Counted from the first letter of the stretch, positions 52,856 to 61,948 are shown. The stretch is DNA of 64,000 nt from Paenibacillus sp. FSL K6-3182 (GCF_037976325.1 NZ_CP150265.1:3777501-3841500), one strand, 5' to 3'. Program-made: numbers and translations. The notes: generated by a model from the letters alone, not told the origin.

Positions 52856-52869
52856 AGAACAAACGTTCT
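52856..52869 (+). promoter_or_regulatory. LexA box 2
   Basis: AGAACAAACGTTCT (52856-52869) contains the perfect dyad GAAC-N4-GTTC just downstream of the probable transcription start. The outer bases differ from consensus (A and T). Together with box 1 it suggests tight SOS control. Confidence 0.8.
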
Positions 52870-52911
52870 AATGATCGACGAATTCAACATTTTGAAGGAG
52901 GCCTGATCACC

Positions 52912-53136
52912 ATGAATAACATCTGCGAAAATTTCCGATATGTAGAGAATGAACGTCCTGGACGCGACTTAACTTTTAAGTTTTACGCCGATGGACGGCT
53001 TATTATCATCGATAATGTTGCAGAGGAGGTGATCACTCCCAAAGATTTAAAGGGCGCCAGCAAGGACTTCTACGTTCGCAGACGTATCGCTTTCATTAAG
53101 AATCAATTAAAAGCTTCACAGCTTAAATATGCATAA
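52912..53136 (+). CDS. Small LexA-controlled protein of unknown function
   Basis: A 74-residue protein starting MNNICENFRYVENERPG, from the ATG at 52912 with GGAGG about ten bases upstream; a longer frame to 52789 overlaps the promoter and is rejected. It has a beta-hairpin-like stretch (LTFKFYADGRLIIIDNVAEEVI) and a basic helical end (SKDFYVRRRIAFIKNQLKA), with no signal peptide. I do not recognise the family. Two LexA boxes over its promoter point to DNA-damage induction, so a role in checkpoint, repair or stress is plausible. It ends at its own terminator. Confidence 0.82.
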   Translation: MNNICENFRYVENERPGRDLTFKFYADGRLIIIDNVAEEVITPKDLKGASKDFYVRRRIAFIKNQLKASQLKYA

Positions 53137-53144
53137 CATGGATT

Positions 53145-53187
53145 AGAAGGAGAGCTGAAGCTATTCAAGCTCTCCTTCTGTGTTTTT
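53145..53187 (+). terminator. Terminator of the LexA-controlled gene
   Basis: agaaggagagct (53145-53156) pairs perfectly with agctctccttct (53168-53179), followed by TGTGTTTTT. Confidence 0.92.
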
Positions 53188-53201
53188 AAAAACTTGCTTC
53201 A

Positions 53202-53339
53202 TTAAGGGAGCTGTTTGTTAATGCCGTTTAAGCTCGCAGGTCGCTTCGCGAATTTATCGGTTTTAAGCTTGCCTGACTGTCCACGCAAGGTAGAATGATT
53301 TTGACGAGATTCTCCATTGCCGTTTTTGTTGATAGCCAT
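53202..53339 (-). CDS. Small hydrophilic protein, 45 residues
   Basis: A 45-codon frame from ATG 53339 to a stop at 53202, preceded by GGAGGTG six bases before the ATG, one of the best ribosome sites in the window. The peptide starts MAINKNGNGESRQNHSTL and is rich in N, K, S and G, with no hydrophobic segment. The length, composition and strong ribosome site resemble small sporulation or stress proteins (for example minor acid-soluble spore proteins), but I cannot place it in a family. It lies between the LexA-controlled gene and the HAD gene, on the opposite strand. Confidence 0.62.
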   Translation of the reverse strand: MAINKNGNGESRQNHSTLRGQSGKLKTDKFAKRPASLNGINKQLP

Positions 53340-53415
53340 TGCAATCACCTCCACTATCATTATGCCGATATTATTGGATATGTATGTAAAAGCAGTTCCT
53401 CTCTTACACCCTACA

Positions 53416-53444
53416 TTGACTCGACCCTGCCACTTGCGGTAGAT
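53416..53444 (+). promoter_or_regulatory. Putative promoter of the HAD gene
   Basis: TTGACT (53416-53421) and GTAGAT (53439-53444) with a 17-base spacer, about 40 bases ahead of the HAD hydrolase start. Confidence 0.4.
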
Positions 53445-53484
53445 TGATCATACAGTTTCAAGTTTTGCAAAGGAGATCGTATAC

Positions 53485-54219
53485 ATGAAGCAACAAATTA
53501 TGTTTGACCTCGACGATACATTAATTCACTGCAATAAATACTTTTATTTGGTCATTGATCAATTTATTGATGCGATGACCACTTGGTTCGGCAGCTCTCC
53601 CCTCGTTTCAATACAAGCCATCCGAGACAAGCAAATGGAGATCGATATTGCCGGCGTAGCCGTATTCGGATTTAAAAGCGAGCATTTCCCACAATCGTTT
53701 GTTGATACTTACATTCACTTCTCTCATTTGACTGGTCGCAAGAGATCAACAAATGAAGAAAACTTTCTATGGAAGCTTGGCTTAAGTGTATATGAGCACG
53801 ATACCGAGCCGTATCCAAATATGGAACAAACGTTGTTCTCACTAGCGGAGGCCGGCCATGAGCTTCATCTCTATACGGGGGGCGAGATGCCCATTCAACG
53901 TCGCAAGATTGAAAAATTAAACTTGGAGCGTTATTTCGATTCCCGCATTTACATTCGACGTGTCAAAAACAGCGACGCATTAGAAACCATTTTGTCCAAT
54001 GGTGTCTTCGATCGCAACAGTACATGGATGGTTGGCAACTCCATTCGAACGGATGTTGTTCCTGCATTAACAGCAGGTATTCACGCTATTCATATGCGTG
54101 CGATAACCGAATGGGAATATAACATCATTCAGATTGAAGTGGAACCAAAAGGCGCTTTTTTAACCTTGGATCATCTAAAGGATGTCCCAGGCGCTATTCA
54201 CGGGTACGTTAATCGATAA
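53485..54219 (+). CDS. HAD-superfamily hydrolase
   Basis: A 244-residue haloacid dehalogenase-type phosphatase. Motif I is FDLDDTLIH with both catalytic aspartates, motif II YTGGE, motif III the lysine in RRKIEKL and motif IV MVGNSIRTDVVPALTAG. An alpha-helical cap lies between motif I and II. The substrate cannot be told; small phosphorylated metabolites are typical. The ATG follows AAAGGAG at about ten bases. The gene is single and converges with topB at a strong terminator. Confidence 0.92.
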   Translation: MKQQIMFDLDDTLIHCNKYFYLVIDQFIDAMTTWFGSSPLVSIQAIRDKQMEIDIAGVAVFGFKSEHFPQSFVDTYIHFSHLTGRKRSTNEENFLWKLGLSVYEHDTEPYPNMEQTLFSLAEAGHELHLYTGGEMPIQRRKIEKLNLERYFDSRIYIRRVKNSDALETILSNGVFDRNSTWMVGNSIRTDVVPALTAGIHAIHMRAITEWEYNIIQIEVEPKGAFLTLDHLKDVPGAIHGYVNR

Positions 54220-54238
54220 TGGAATGACAAAAACAAAT

Positions 54239-54283
54239 AAACCCGAATTCGTCCCTTGATGCTTCTGACGAATTCGGGTTTTT
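54239..54283. terminator. Bidirectional terminator, HAD / topB
   Basis: aaacccgaattcgtc (54239-54253) pairs with gacgaattcgggttt (54267-54281). A- and T-runs flank both sides. Confidence 0.92.
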
Positions 54284-54304
54284 GCTATGCGAGAAAAATG
54301 GCCT

Positions 54305-56563
54305 CTACTGTTCGATTGCCAGTTCTCCAGTATCCACATTTTTAAGCACTATTTTTCCTTCTCCAGGCGTACCATCCGGAAGCTCAAGCTTCAGCTTAGT
54401 CGTCTTCCCCTTCTCGACTAAAGCTTTCACCTGAGTATCCGTCAAATTCCTGCCAAAGCTTTCTTTCCATATAACGAATTTACAGCCTTCCTTATAGTGA
54501 GAACAGCCATAGCCTTTGCGCCCCATAAAGATGGAACCGCCACAGCCTGGCCTTGGACAAGTGGCAATAACAGTAGGGCTGCCTGATACAGTAGACGCAG
54601 CCGATGCCGCTTTTTTTGCCGCTCCAGCCGTTTTAGTTGAGGCTGCACGGGTGCGAGTCGCTGTACCAGACTTCCCGCCAGTGCCTTTGACGGAAGCAGG
54701 AGCTTCACTCTCAAATGATGTTTTGGCCGCTCGTGATTGAACGCGAACCTTGTCCACGATCATCGTCGCGAATTTTTTTACATTTTCCATGAATTGTCCA
54801 TCCGAAGCTGTTCCTCTGGATATCTCGTTCAATCGTCGCTCCCACAACCCCGTCATCTCAGGAGAGGTTAGCAAATCAATACCAGCACCACGAATCAGTT
54901 CAATAGCTGTTCGACCTTTTTGTGTAACTTGTATTTTTTTGCCCTGCATTTCCACATAACCAACGTTTTTCAGCCGCTCAATCGTAGCTGCGCGCGTAGC
55001 TGGTGTACCTAATCCTGAATCTTTCATTGCATCTCGGACATCCTCGTCCTCAATTTGTTTGCCTGCGCTCTCCATTGCTTTAAGCAGTGTGCCCTCTGTG
55101 TAATGCTTGGGAGGCTGTGTGTCCTTCTCTTTCACAATGGCATCCGAACAGATAATTCCTGCATCTGCTGATATGGAGAAAGGTTCATTTACTTCAATTT
55201 CTTCGTCCTCTGCTTCTTCCTTATCCTTGCTTTTGGCTGAAGGTTTTGCTTTCTCCTTCTTCTGGTCAGCATAGATGACTTTCCATCCTAAGCTTAGAAG
55301 CTCCTTAACCGTCGTTTTGAACATTTCGTTCTCTACCTCAGTCAAGACGATGTGAACCTTATATTCAGCAGCTGGATAAAATTGCGACAAAAACCTTCGC
55401 ACGATCAAATCATACAGCTTTTGCTCATCAGGGCTGAGTCCATTTGCTTTACGATTCGTTGGCAAAATGGCATGGTGATCCTCAACCTTTGTCGGGTTGC
55501 AAATAAATTTATTCCCCTTATGCACAAGGCTCCGATTAGCCCCTTTGACGAGATCATCATAGGCGGAACCTTGAAGTGCATTCAACGTTTTGTGCATTTC
55601 AGGAATGTTCTGCTCAGTCACGTAATTTGAGTTTGTTCTTGGATAAGAAATAACTTTATGCTTCTCGTACAACGCCTGTGCTGTATCCAACGTTTTTTTC
55701 GCGGAAAAAGCATATTTGCCATTGGCTTCCCGCTGCAAAAGAGTAAGATCGTATAGCTTAAACGGATACTCCTTTGTATCCTTAACTTCATACGACGCAA
55801 TTCGTCCAGCCTTGCCTTTAACCTTTGCCGCAACGGCCTCAACTTTTGCTTGATCTGTCATTCTCTCGGCCTGCCACATGCCGCGGTACGTCATTTCATC
55901 CTGTGTGAAATGTCCTTCCAGTTCAAAAAATTTCAAAGAGGAGAACGCTTCAATTTGCTTCTGCCGATCATATATAAGGGCGAGCACTGGCGTCTGAACT
56001 CTGCCAACCGATAGCAGCACATTATGCTTCGTTGTAAAAGCACGTGAACCATTCATTCCGATTAGCCAATCCGCCTCGCTTCTTGCTGTTGCCGCGCGGG
56101 TCAAATTCTCATATTCGGCGCCCTCTTTCAACTCCTCGAAACCCTTTCGAATCGTCTCAGGTGTTAGGTCTGAAATCCATAGCCGCTTAACGGGTTGATT
56201 TAACTTAAGATGGCGCTGGATGAGGGAAAAAATATATTGCCCTTCTCGCCCGGCATCACAAGAATTGACAAGTAGGTTGCTGCGTTTTGCCAGATCGCCG
56301 ATAACCTTAAGCTGATCGATTGTTTTTTTGTTCGGTACGAGCTTGAACTGTGTCGGTATAATGGGAAGATCATTAATATTCCACTTTTTGTAACGATCAT
56401 CATAGGCATCAGGCTCTGCAAGACCGATTAAATGACCGATCGCCCACGTAATAATATAATGCTCGCCTTCTATGTAGGAACGGTGATTTTTTGCTTTAGG
56501 ATCGATTGCGGCTGCTATATTTCGTCCCATATCAGGTTTTTCCGCAATGATTAGTGTCTTCAA
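54305..56563 (-). CDS. topB: DNA topoisomerase III
   Basis: A 752-residue type IA topoisomerase that relaxes and decatenates DNA by single-strand passage. The Toprim domain covers about 1-140 with IIAEKPDMGRNIA and SCDAGREGQYIF. The active-site tyrosine is Y307 in VISYPRTNSNYVT. ATARSEADWLIGMNGSRA and LLSVGRVQTPVL are core motifs. A charged linker (about 428-450) is an insertion relative to the shortest family members. The C-terminus carries a TopA-type zinc finger (CPRPGC ... CSHYKEGC) and an extra alanine/threonine-rich spacer. Single gene with ATG start. Confidence 0.96.
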   Translation of the reverse strand: MKTLIIAEKPDMGRNIAAAIDPKAKNHRSYIEGEHYIITWAIGHLIGLAEPDAYDDRYKKWNINDLPIIPTQFKLVPNKKTIDQLKVIGDLAKRSNLLVNSCDAGREGQYIFSLIQRHLKLNQPVKRLWISDLTPETIRKGFEELKEGAEYENLTRAATARSEADWLIGMNGSRAFTTKHNVLLSVGRVQTPVLALIYDRQKQIEAFSSLKFFELEGHFTQDEMTYRGMWQAERMTDQAKVEAVAAKVKGKAGRIASYEVKDTKEYPFKLYDLTLLQREANGKYAFSAKKTLDTAQALYEKHKVISYPRTNSNYVTEQNIPEMHKTLNALQGSAYDDLVKGANRSLVHKGNKFICNPTKVEDHHAILPTNRKANGLSPDEQKLYDLIVRRFLSQFYPAAEYKVHIVLTEVENEMFKTTVKELLSLGWKVIYADQKKEKAKPSAKSKDKEEAEDEEIEVNEPFSISADAGIICSDAIVKEKDTQPPKHYTEGTLLKAMESAGKQIEDEDVRDAMKDSGLGTPATRAATIERLKNVGYVEMQGKKIQVTQKGRTAIELIRGAGIDLLTSPEMTGLWERRLNEISRGTASDGQFMENVKKFATMIVDKVRVQSRAAKTSFESEAPASVKGTGGKSGTATRTRAASTKTAGAAKKAASAASTVSGSPTVIATCPRPGCGGSIFMGRKGYGCSHYKEGCKFVIWKESFGRNLTDTQVKALVEKGKTTKLKLELPDGTPGEGKIVLKNVDTGELAIEQ

Positions 56564-56728
56564 AAGATTATCGCTCCTTCATTAAGCTTTTCGAAAGTCT
56601 AACGCCTATCGCTCTCCACAATTAGCAATAAACGTTTCGCACTGTACAGCCACTAGAACATTTTACAGATTTCCGCGCAAAAAAGAAATGTTTTTCCCCA
56701 TATCAAGTTTGAAATTTCTCCATAGAAA

Positions 56729-56766
56729 AAAGCAAACCCAAGTGGGAGAGTTGTCCCAATTGGGTT
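56729..56766 (-). terminator. Terminator of the glucosaminidase-like gene
   Basis: aacccaa and ggga (56735-56746) pair with tccc and ttgggtt (56754-56766). Minus-strand T-run TTTTTTC follows. It overlaps the stop of the gene. Confidence 0.85.
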
Positions 56767-57926
56767 CACGGAAGGTCTGTGTTAATAGCCGGCTTCTCCA
56801 TATAGGCAATGATTTTGGCGAAAATCGAACGTACACCGTCCGACCACTTCGGGTCTTCCGCATACTTTCGATTAATCCATGTAAACGGATCTACTTCTGC
56901 CGGCCTATCCTTGCTTAAGTTAAATACGGTTCGTGCCGCAATTTCTGCCGATTGCTTAATATTGGTGTTAAAATCCTGCCAGCTATGAAAAACATTAAAA
57001 GGATTGTTGGCAATCTTTTTATGCTGCTTATTCGTTTTCGGTACAAACCCTTGCTCTTGTCCAGTTATAGCGAATAAGACGACCGGATGAATATCGAAGG
57101 CTTGCGCTGCCGTTATAATTGCTCCAAAATAAGGCTCCTCAGCTAGTATGGATGATTTCGTCTTTAAAAATGAGATCAACCGCGCTTGATCAATTTCTTG
57201 ATAACGAAGCTCGATAGGCAGCCCGTCTACAGGGACAACAATAGGTTGAACTTGGTTCATAACAACGGGTGGCTGCAGCTTGTTGTCTGACGGTAAATTT
57301 AAAGACCAGCCATACAATAAAGTAGCTGCAATTAATAGAACGCTTAATGTGCTGTATATATAAGTTCTAGTACTAATCCTACGTGCTAACGTATTGCTCC
57401 ATATCGTTGCAGGCAGTGAAATGACCTCTGCTTGTGTTGAAGTTTGCGTCATATTACGCGGTTCAGCACCTTCAGTAATAAGCAATCCTCTCAGCTGCGT
57501 CAGAAGGCCATTCTCAGCCTCATTTGAAGCTACACCCGATTGCTCCATGTTTAATACGAGCTCGTCCATTACACGCTGCATGAGAGGCTTCTTGCAGCTT
57601 ATGAGCAGCTGCTCCTCCAACCAATCATGGAACGGATCATATATTTCTGCCGAAGTTCGATCTAGCTCTAAACAGGCTTGAAAAATGTCTTCCGCTCTAA
57701 CCGGTCTTTGCCGTTCCAAAACAGCTGTTCTAATGAGCATTTCTGTGACGGAGCGTTTAACGCTGGTCTCAAAATTCGGTAATTGCTTATGTATTATGCG
57801 TTTGACCGCATCCGCTACAATTTCTGCTCGTTTTTCCCCAGGCAGCGCAGCGTATTTGTGTTGTACATAACTTCGAATATTTCGAACGTCTGTTGGTGAC
57901 AAAACATATGCTTCATCGGCTGCCAT
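56766..57926 (-). CDS. Membrane-anchored glucosaminidase-like protein
   Basis: A 386-residue protein. Residues 1-180 are cytoplasmic and helical with no known domain (VRNIRSYVQHKYAALPGEKRAEIVADAVKRII). One membrane helix follows at about 188-206 (YIYSTLSVLLIAATLLYG). The external C-terminal half looks like a lysozyme-fold glucosaminidase domain, with AITGQEQGFVPKTNKQHKKIANNPFNVFHSWQDF and KYAEDPKWSDGVRSIFAKIIAYM. It probably cuts peptidoglycan glycan strands close to the membrane. The large cytoplasmic part is unusual and could couple activity to an internal signal. It sits 0.2 kb from topB; single gene. Confidence 0.82.
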   Translation of the reverse strand: MAADEAYVLSPTDVRNIRSYVQHKYAALPGEKRAEIVADAVKRIIHKQLPNFETSVKRSVTEMLIRTAVLERQRPVRAEDIFQACLELDRTSAEIYDPFHDWLEEQLLISCKKPLMQRVMDELVLNMEQSGVASNEAENGLLTQLRGLLITEGAEPRNMTQTSTQAEVISLPATIWSNTLARRISTRTYIYSTLSVLLIAATLLYGWSLNLPSDNKLQPPVVMNQVQPIVVPVDGLPIELRYQEIDQARLISFLKTKSSILAEEPYFGAIITAAQAFDIHPVVLFAITGQEQGFVPKTNKQHKKIANNPFNVFHSWQDFNTNIKQSAEIAARTVFNLSKDRPAEVDPFTWINRKYAEDPKWSDGVRSIFAKIIAYMEKPAINTDLP

Positions 57927-58128
57927 GACGAATCGCCCCTTCGCGTCATCTCAATCCGATTTTACCACAAGTTTCCTTAGGACAGTGAGCTTAGTTTTTG
58001 AATTTCTTCTTGAATGTGCGGCTAAAGTTTAAATACTGTTATTTGTTCCTTCTCGCTAACCGTAAATTGATATTTACAATCACAGCCTTCATCATGCGGG
58101 ACAGTATTGATCCCATACTCAGCAAGAA

Positions 58129-58146
58129 AAGCGCCCTAAGGCGCTT
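58129..58146 (-). terminator. Terminator of gltD
   Basis: aagcgcc (58129-58135) pairs with ggcgctt (58140-58146) around a 4-base loop, and TTTTCTTG follows on the minus strand. It ends gltD. Confidence 0.85.
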
Positions 58147-58181
58147 CTCATCCATCAAATTTATTATCTCTCGACCAATAT

Positions 58182-59669
58182 TTAAGGAAGCATCGATGAT
58201 CCCATCAAATATTTATCCACTTCACGAGCGGCCTCGCGACCTTCATTAATCGCCCAAACCACTAAGCTTTGACCACGGCGCATGTCGCCTGCAGCAAATA
58301 CTTTATCCACATTAGTGTTGTATTTGCCATAAGTCGCTTTTACGTTTGTACGACGGTCTTGTGCAAGACCAAGCTGCTCAATCAGCGTCGTTTCAGGGCC
58401 TTCAAAACCTACTGCAATAAATACAAGATCTGCAGGCCATACTTTTTCTGTTCCTGGAATTTCACTATATATTTTACGTCCAGTCTCATCAACCGTACGT
58501 TCAATTTGAACAGTATGAAGCTCTTTAAGGTTTCCATTGCCATCGCCAACAAATTTCTTCGTTAGTACAGAAAACGCGCGAGGATCTTCACCAAATAGAG
58601 CTTTTGCTTCCTCATGTGCATAATCCAGCGTGTACACATTCGGGAATTGCGGCCATGGATTTTTATCGTTGTCTCGCACTAGCGGCGCTTTCGCATGTGT
58701 GCCGAATTGCGTAACCGACTTACAGCCGTGACGCAGTGCTGTAGCCACGCAGTCCGATCCAGTATCTCCGCCGCCAATAACGATAACGTCCTTGTCTTTC
58801 GCGGAAATATAGTTTCCATCTTCAAGATTCGAATCCAAATAGCTCTTAATTGTGCCATTCAAGTAATCCATTGCCATGTGAACACCGTTCAAATCGCGGC
58901 CTTCCATTTCAACGTCGCGAGCTCTTGTCGAGCCTCCGCAAAGAACGACTGCGTCAAAGTTATTAACTAGCTCAGAAGCTGTAATATCTTTGCCGATCTC
59001 TGTATTCGTTACAAACTCAACGCCTTCTGCTGCCATAATATCAACACGGCGCTGAACAACATGTTTCTCAAGCTTCATTGTAGGGATACCATAGGTTAGC
59101 AAGCCGCCGATGCGATCTGCGCGCTCATATACGGTTACGGTATGTCCTGCTCTATTCAGTTGTGCAGCAGTTGCCATTCCAGCAGGACCAGAGCCTACAA
59201 CGGCAATCCGTTTGCCTGTGCGGACTTTTGGCGGTTGTGGAACAACCCAGCCCTCTTCAAACCCGCGATCAATGATTGCTTGTTCGATCGTTTTGATCGT
59301 TACAGCATCGCCTATTAAACCAACCGTACAAGATCCCTCACACGGTGCTGGACAAACGCGGCCAGTGAATTCAGGAAAATTATTTGTTTTATGCAGACGG
59401 TCTAGCGCTTCACGCCATAATCCGCGATAAATCAAATTATTCCATTCTGGAATGAGATTGTTTACGGGGCAACCTGAAACCGAACCTGCCAGCTCAATGC
59501 CTGTGTGGCAATATGGTGTACCACAGTCCATGCAGCGAGCGCCTTGTGTTTTTAACTGCTCATCCGAAAAATGCTTATGAAACTCTTGCCAGTCTTTGAT
59601 ACGCTCTAGCGGGTCGCGATCGGCCGGCAATTCGCGCTGAAATTCCATAAAACCAGTAGGTGTAGACAT
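58182..59669 (-). CDS. gltD: Glutamate synthase small subunit GltD
   Basis: A 495-residue NADPH-dependent flavoprotein, the beta subunit of glutamate synthase. N-terminal cysteines in CMDCGTPYCH, SGCPVNN and CPAPCEGSC bind two 4Fe-4S clusters. FAD and NADPH motifs are IAVVGSGPAGMATA and VIVIGGGDTGSDCVATAL. FAAGDMRRGQSLVVWAINEGREAA closes the FAD site. It hands electrons from NADPH to GltB. The start is ATG 59669 after GGAGGAAATGCGATC. No gltB lies beside it, so the large subunit is encoded elsewhere or the protein serves another partner. Confidence 0.94.
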   Translation of the reverse strand: MSTPTGFMEFQRELPADRDPLERIKDWQEFHKHFSDEQLKTQGARCMDCGTPYCHTGIELAGSVSGCPVNNLIPEWNNLIYRGLWREALDRLHKTNNFPEFTGRVCPAPCEGSCTVGLIGDAVTIKTIEQAIIDRGFEEGWVVPQPPKVRTGKRIAVVGSGPAGMATAAQLNRAGHTVTVYERADRIGGLLTYGIPTMKLEKHVVQRRVDIMAAEGVEFVTNTEIGKDITASELVNNFDAVVLCGGSTRARDVEMEGRDLNGVHMAMDYLNGTIKSYLDSNLEDGNYISAKDKDVIVIGGGDTGSDCVATALRHGCKSVTQFGTHAKAPLVRDNDKNPWPQFPNVYTLDYAHEEAKALFGEDPRAFSVLTKKFVGDGNGNLKELHTVQIERTVDETGRKIYSEIPGTEKVWPADLVFIAVGFEGPETTLIEQLGLAQDRRTNVKATYGKYNTNVDKVFAAGDMRRGQSLVVWAINEGREAAREVDKYLMGSSMLP

Positions 59670-59724
59670 GATCGCATTTCCTCCATCCATATTTCCCGTT
59701 AACACTGCTTAGATTCTCTTTAAA

Positions 59725-59753
59725 ACTATATCGGGAATTCTTAAAATATTCAA
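59725..59753 (-). promoter_or_regulatory. Putative promoter of gltD
   Basis: TTGAAT (59753-59748) and TATAGT (59730-59725) with a 17-base spacer on the minus strand, about 55 bases ahead of the gltD start. Confidence 0.55.
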
Positions 59754-59914
59754 TAACGAACTTTCTGCGAAAACGAATATTTTGTCTAAAGCACTCGTTT
59801 ACTATTTTACAACATCCTAGCATTCAAGTACTTATGAAGGTAATGGATTATGCGTACAATCATTTGCACTTTCTGACATATCGTTCGTCAAACGTTCGGT
59901 TTTACCTTAAAAAG

Positions 59915-60406
59915 CTATACTTCCGACCGAATAAACGTTTGAAACGTGAAAGCATACTTGTTTTTTTCATCACTATCTCTGCTCTCGCTTTCCACAAGCT
60001 TCCACTGCAAATCAGAGAATGCAGGAAAAAATGCATCTCCGCCTTCAATATCTGCTTCCACTTTTGTAAGCAATATTTGATTAGCGAAGGGCAGAAACTG
60101 CTCGTAAATATCAGCACCGCCTATAACAACAAGCTCTTCAGCTGTATATAATTCTAGCGCTTCTTTAATCGAATGTACGATTTCACAGCCCTCAGGGTGG
60201 AAATCCGTTTGACGAGTCAATACGACATTTTTACGATCAACCAATGGCTTAGGCAGTGATTCAAACGTCTTACGGCCCATGAGTACCGTTTTACCAATCG
60301 TCATCTTCTTGAAAAAAGCCATTTCTGCTGGCAAACGCCATGGCAGCTTGTTTCCTATTCCTATAGTTCTATTGCGATCCATAGCGGCAATCAAAGTAAT
60401 ATTCAT
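59915..60406 (-). CDS. dfrA: Dihydrofolate reductase
   Basis: A 163-residue DHFR, which reduces dihydrofolate to tetrahydrofolate with NADPH and is the target of trimethoprim. Motifs are AMDRNRTIGIGNKLPWRLPAEM with the active-site W and the acidic residue shifted to E28, GRKTFESLPKPLVDRKNVVLTR, and LVVIGGADIYEQFLP for NADPH binding. The length is usual for the chromosomal enzyme. It starts 42 bases after the thymidylate synthase stop on the same strand, the common thyA-dfrA pairing that keeps folate recycling linked to dTMP synthesis. Confidence 0.95.
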   Translation of the reverse strand: MNITLIAAMDRNRTIGIGNKLPWRLPAEMAFFKKMTIGKTVLMGRKTFESLPKPLVDRKNVVLTRQTDFHPEGCEIVHSIKEALELYTAEELVVIGGADIYEQFLPFANQILLTKVEADIEGGDAFFPAFSDLQWKLVESESRDSDEKNKYAFTFQTFIRSEV

Positions 60407-60448
60407 AATGGTTAACTCCTTTCTTCATTTTTAAAAATGAATATGAAT

Positions 60449-61405
60449 TTACACAGCTACCGGCGCTTTAATCGTTGGATGCGGGTTATAATTCTCAATG
60501 GATAAATCCTCAACTGCAAAGTCGAAGATTGATTTTTTGTCTGTGTTTAATTTTAACTGAGGGAGCGGTCTAGACTCTCTGCTGAGCTGAAGCTCGATTT
60601 GCTCCAAATGATTCGTGTAAATGTGGGCATCTCCAAGCGTATGAATGAATTCTCCCACTTCAAGCCCGCATTCGTGTGCAATCATGTGGGTCAATAAGGC
60701 ATAACTTGCGATGTTAAATGGTATGCCTAGGAAAATGTCAGCGCTTCGCTGATAAAGCTGGCATGAAAGCTTGCCGTTTGTTACATAGAATTGGAACATC
60801 GTATGGCAAGGAGGAAGTGCCATGCTGGGAACGTCTTCTGGATTCCAAGCGGAGACGATCAGTCTTCTCGAATCCGGGTTTTTCTTAATCGTCGCAATGA
60901 CATCCTTAAGCTGATCAATCGCATCCCCTTGCGTCGTCTTCCACTCTCTCCACTGCTTGCCATACACGTTGCCGAGCTCCCCGAATTCAGCGGCAAACTG
61001 GTCATCCGTTAAGATGTGCTGCTTAAAGAGATCCATTTGCTCTTCATATACTTTAGAGAATTCAGCATCCGTTTGCGACCGAAGACCAAAATTCGTCATG
61101 TCAGGGCCCGTGTAGGATGCGCTCTCCACCCATCTTTTGAACGCCCATTCATTCCAAATATTATTATTATGCTGCAGCAGATAACGAATGTTCGTATCTC
61201 CTTGAATAAACCAAATCAACTCACTGGCAATTAATTTGAATGGCACACGTTTAGTTGTAAGCATCGGAAAACCTTCGCTAAGATCAAAACGCATTTGATA
61301 GCCAAAGGTAGAGATCGTTCCAGTCCCCGTTCGATCTTCTTTTTTTGTGCCATGTTCTAAAACATATTTCAACAAATTCAGGTAGGTTTGTTCGCTTTTG
61401 CTCAT
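60449..61405 (-). CDS. thyA: Thymidylate synthase
   Basis: A 318-residue ThyA, which methylates dUMP to dTMP using methylene-tetrahydrofolate and leaves dihydrofolate for the DHFR encoded next. Motifs are [36 protein letters not shown], the catalytic cysteine in [12 protein letters not shown] and [17 protein letters not shown] with HIYTNHLEQ. Length matches the longer Lactobacillus-like form with an insertion between about 90 and 140. The start is ATG 61405 after GGGAG at ten bases. Confidence 0.97.
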   Translation of the reverse strand: MSKSEQTYLNLLKYVLEHGTKKEDRTGTGTISTFGYQMRFDLSEGFPMLTTKRVPFKLIASELIWFIQGDTNIRYLLQHNNNIWNEWAFKRWVESASYTGPDMTNFGLRSQTDAEFSKVYEEQMDLFKQHILTDDQFAAEFGELGNVYGKQWREWKTTQGDAIDQLKDVIATIKKNPDSRRLIVSAWNPEDVPSMALPPCHTMFQFYVTNGKLSCQLYQRSADIFLGIPFNIASYALLTHMIAHECGLEVGEFIHTLGDAHIYTNHLEQIELQLSRESRPLPQLKLNTDKKSIFDFAVEDLSIENYNPHPTIKAPVAV

Positions 61406-61462
61406 TTGGACATTGCTCCCTATCATGAAAAAAAATCAGAAAAATAACAATTAATTATATCA

Positions 61463-61948
61463 TCAACTAGGATTTCTGTCCTGTTTTCGTTTCTTTCGCA
61501 GCGCATGCCTCTCAGGAGCGGAAAGATGCAGCTTTATCTCCTCTTCTGTCTCTGGGACGACAGTTGGAACAATAGCAGGTTTGCCATGATCATCAATTGC
61601 AACAAAAGTGAAAAAAGCAGTAACTGTCGTTTTGCGCTCCCCACTGAACAAATTTTCGGATTGAACGGACACGAACACTTCCATCGAGCTGCGATGTGTC
61701 CACGAAACAAAGGCTTCAACCTCAATAACTTCTCCGACTCGAATCGGCGCCAAAAAATCAAGACTGTCCGTTGATGCGGTTACAGCTTGCATCCGTGCAT
61801 GTCTCATGGCTGAGATCGCAGCAACCTTATCCATGTACTCCATCAGCTTTCCACCAAACATCGTATCAAAATGATTCGTGTCCAAAGGAAAGATCAGCTG
61901 CGTCATAATTGTTCGTGATTCTCTAGCCAGTTTCGTTGATTGTTCCAT
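61463..61948 (-). CDS. Acyl-CoA thioesterase, YkhA-like hotdog
   Basis: A 161-residue hotdog-fold thioesterase like B. subtilis YkhA and YciA. It has LIFPLDTNHFDTMFGGKLMEYMDKVAAISAMRHA with the catalytic aspartate region, ASTDSLDFLAPIRVGEVIEVEAFV and KTTVTAFFTFVAIDDHGKP. It hydrolyses acyl-CoA thioesters in the cytoplasm. The C-terminal tail is basic (RHALRKKRKQDRNPS). The gene lies between the pdh operon end and thyA, and is probably transcribed separately. Confidence 0.92.
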   Translation of the reverse strand: MEQSTKLARESRTIMTQLIFPLDTNHFDTMFGGKLMEYMDKVAAISAMRHARMQAVTASTDSLDFLAPIRVGEVIEVEAFVSWTHRSSMEVFVSVQSENLFSGERKTTVTAFFTFVAIDDHGKPAIVPTVVPETEEEIKLHLSAPERHALRKKRKQDRNPS

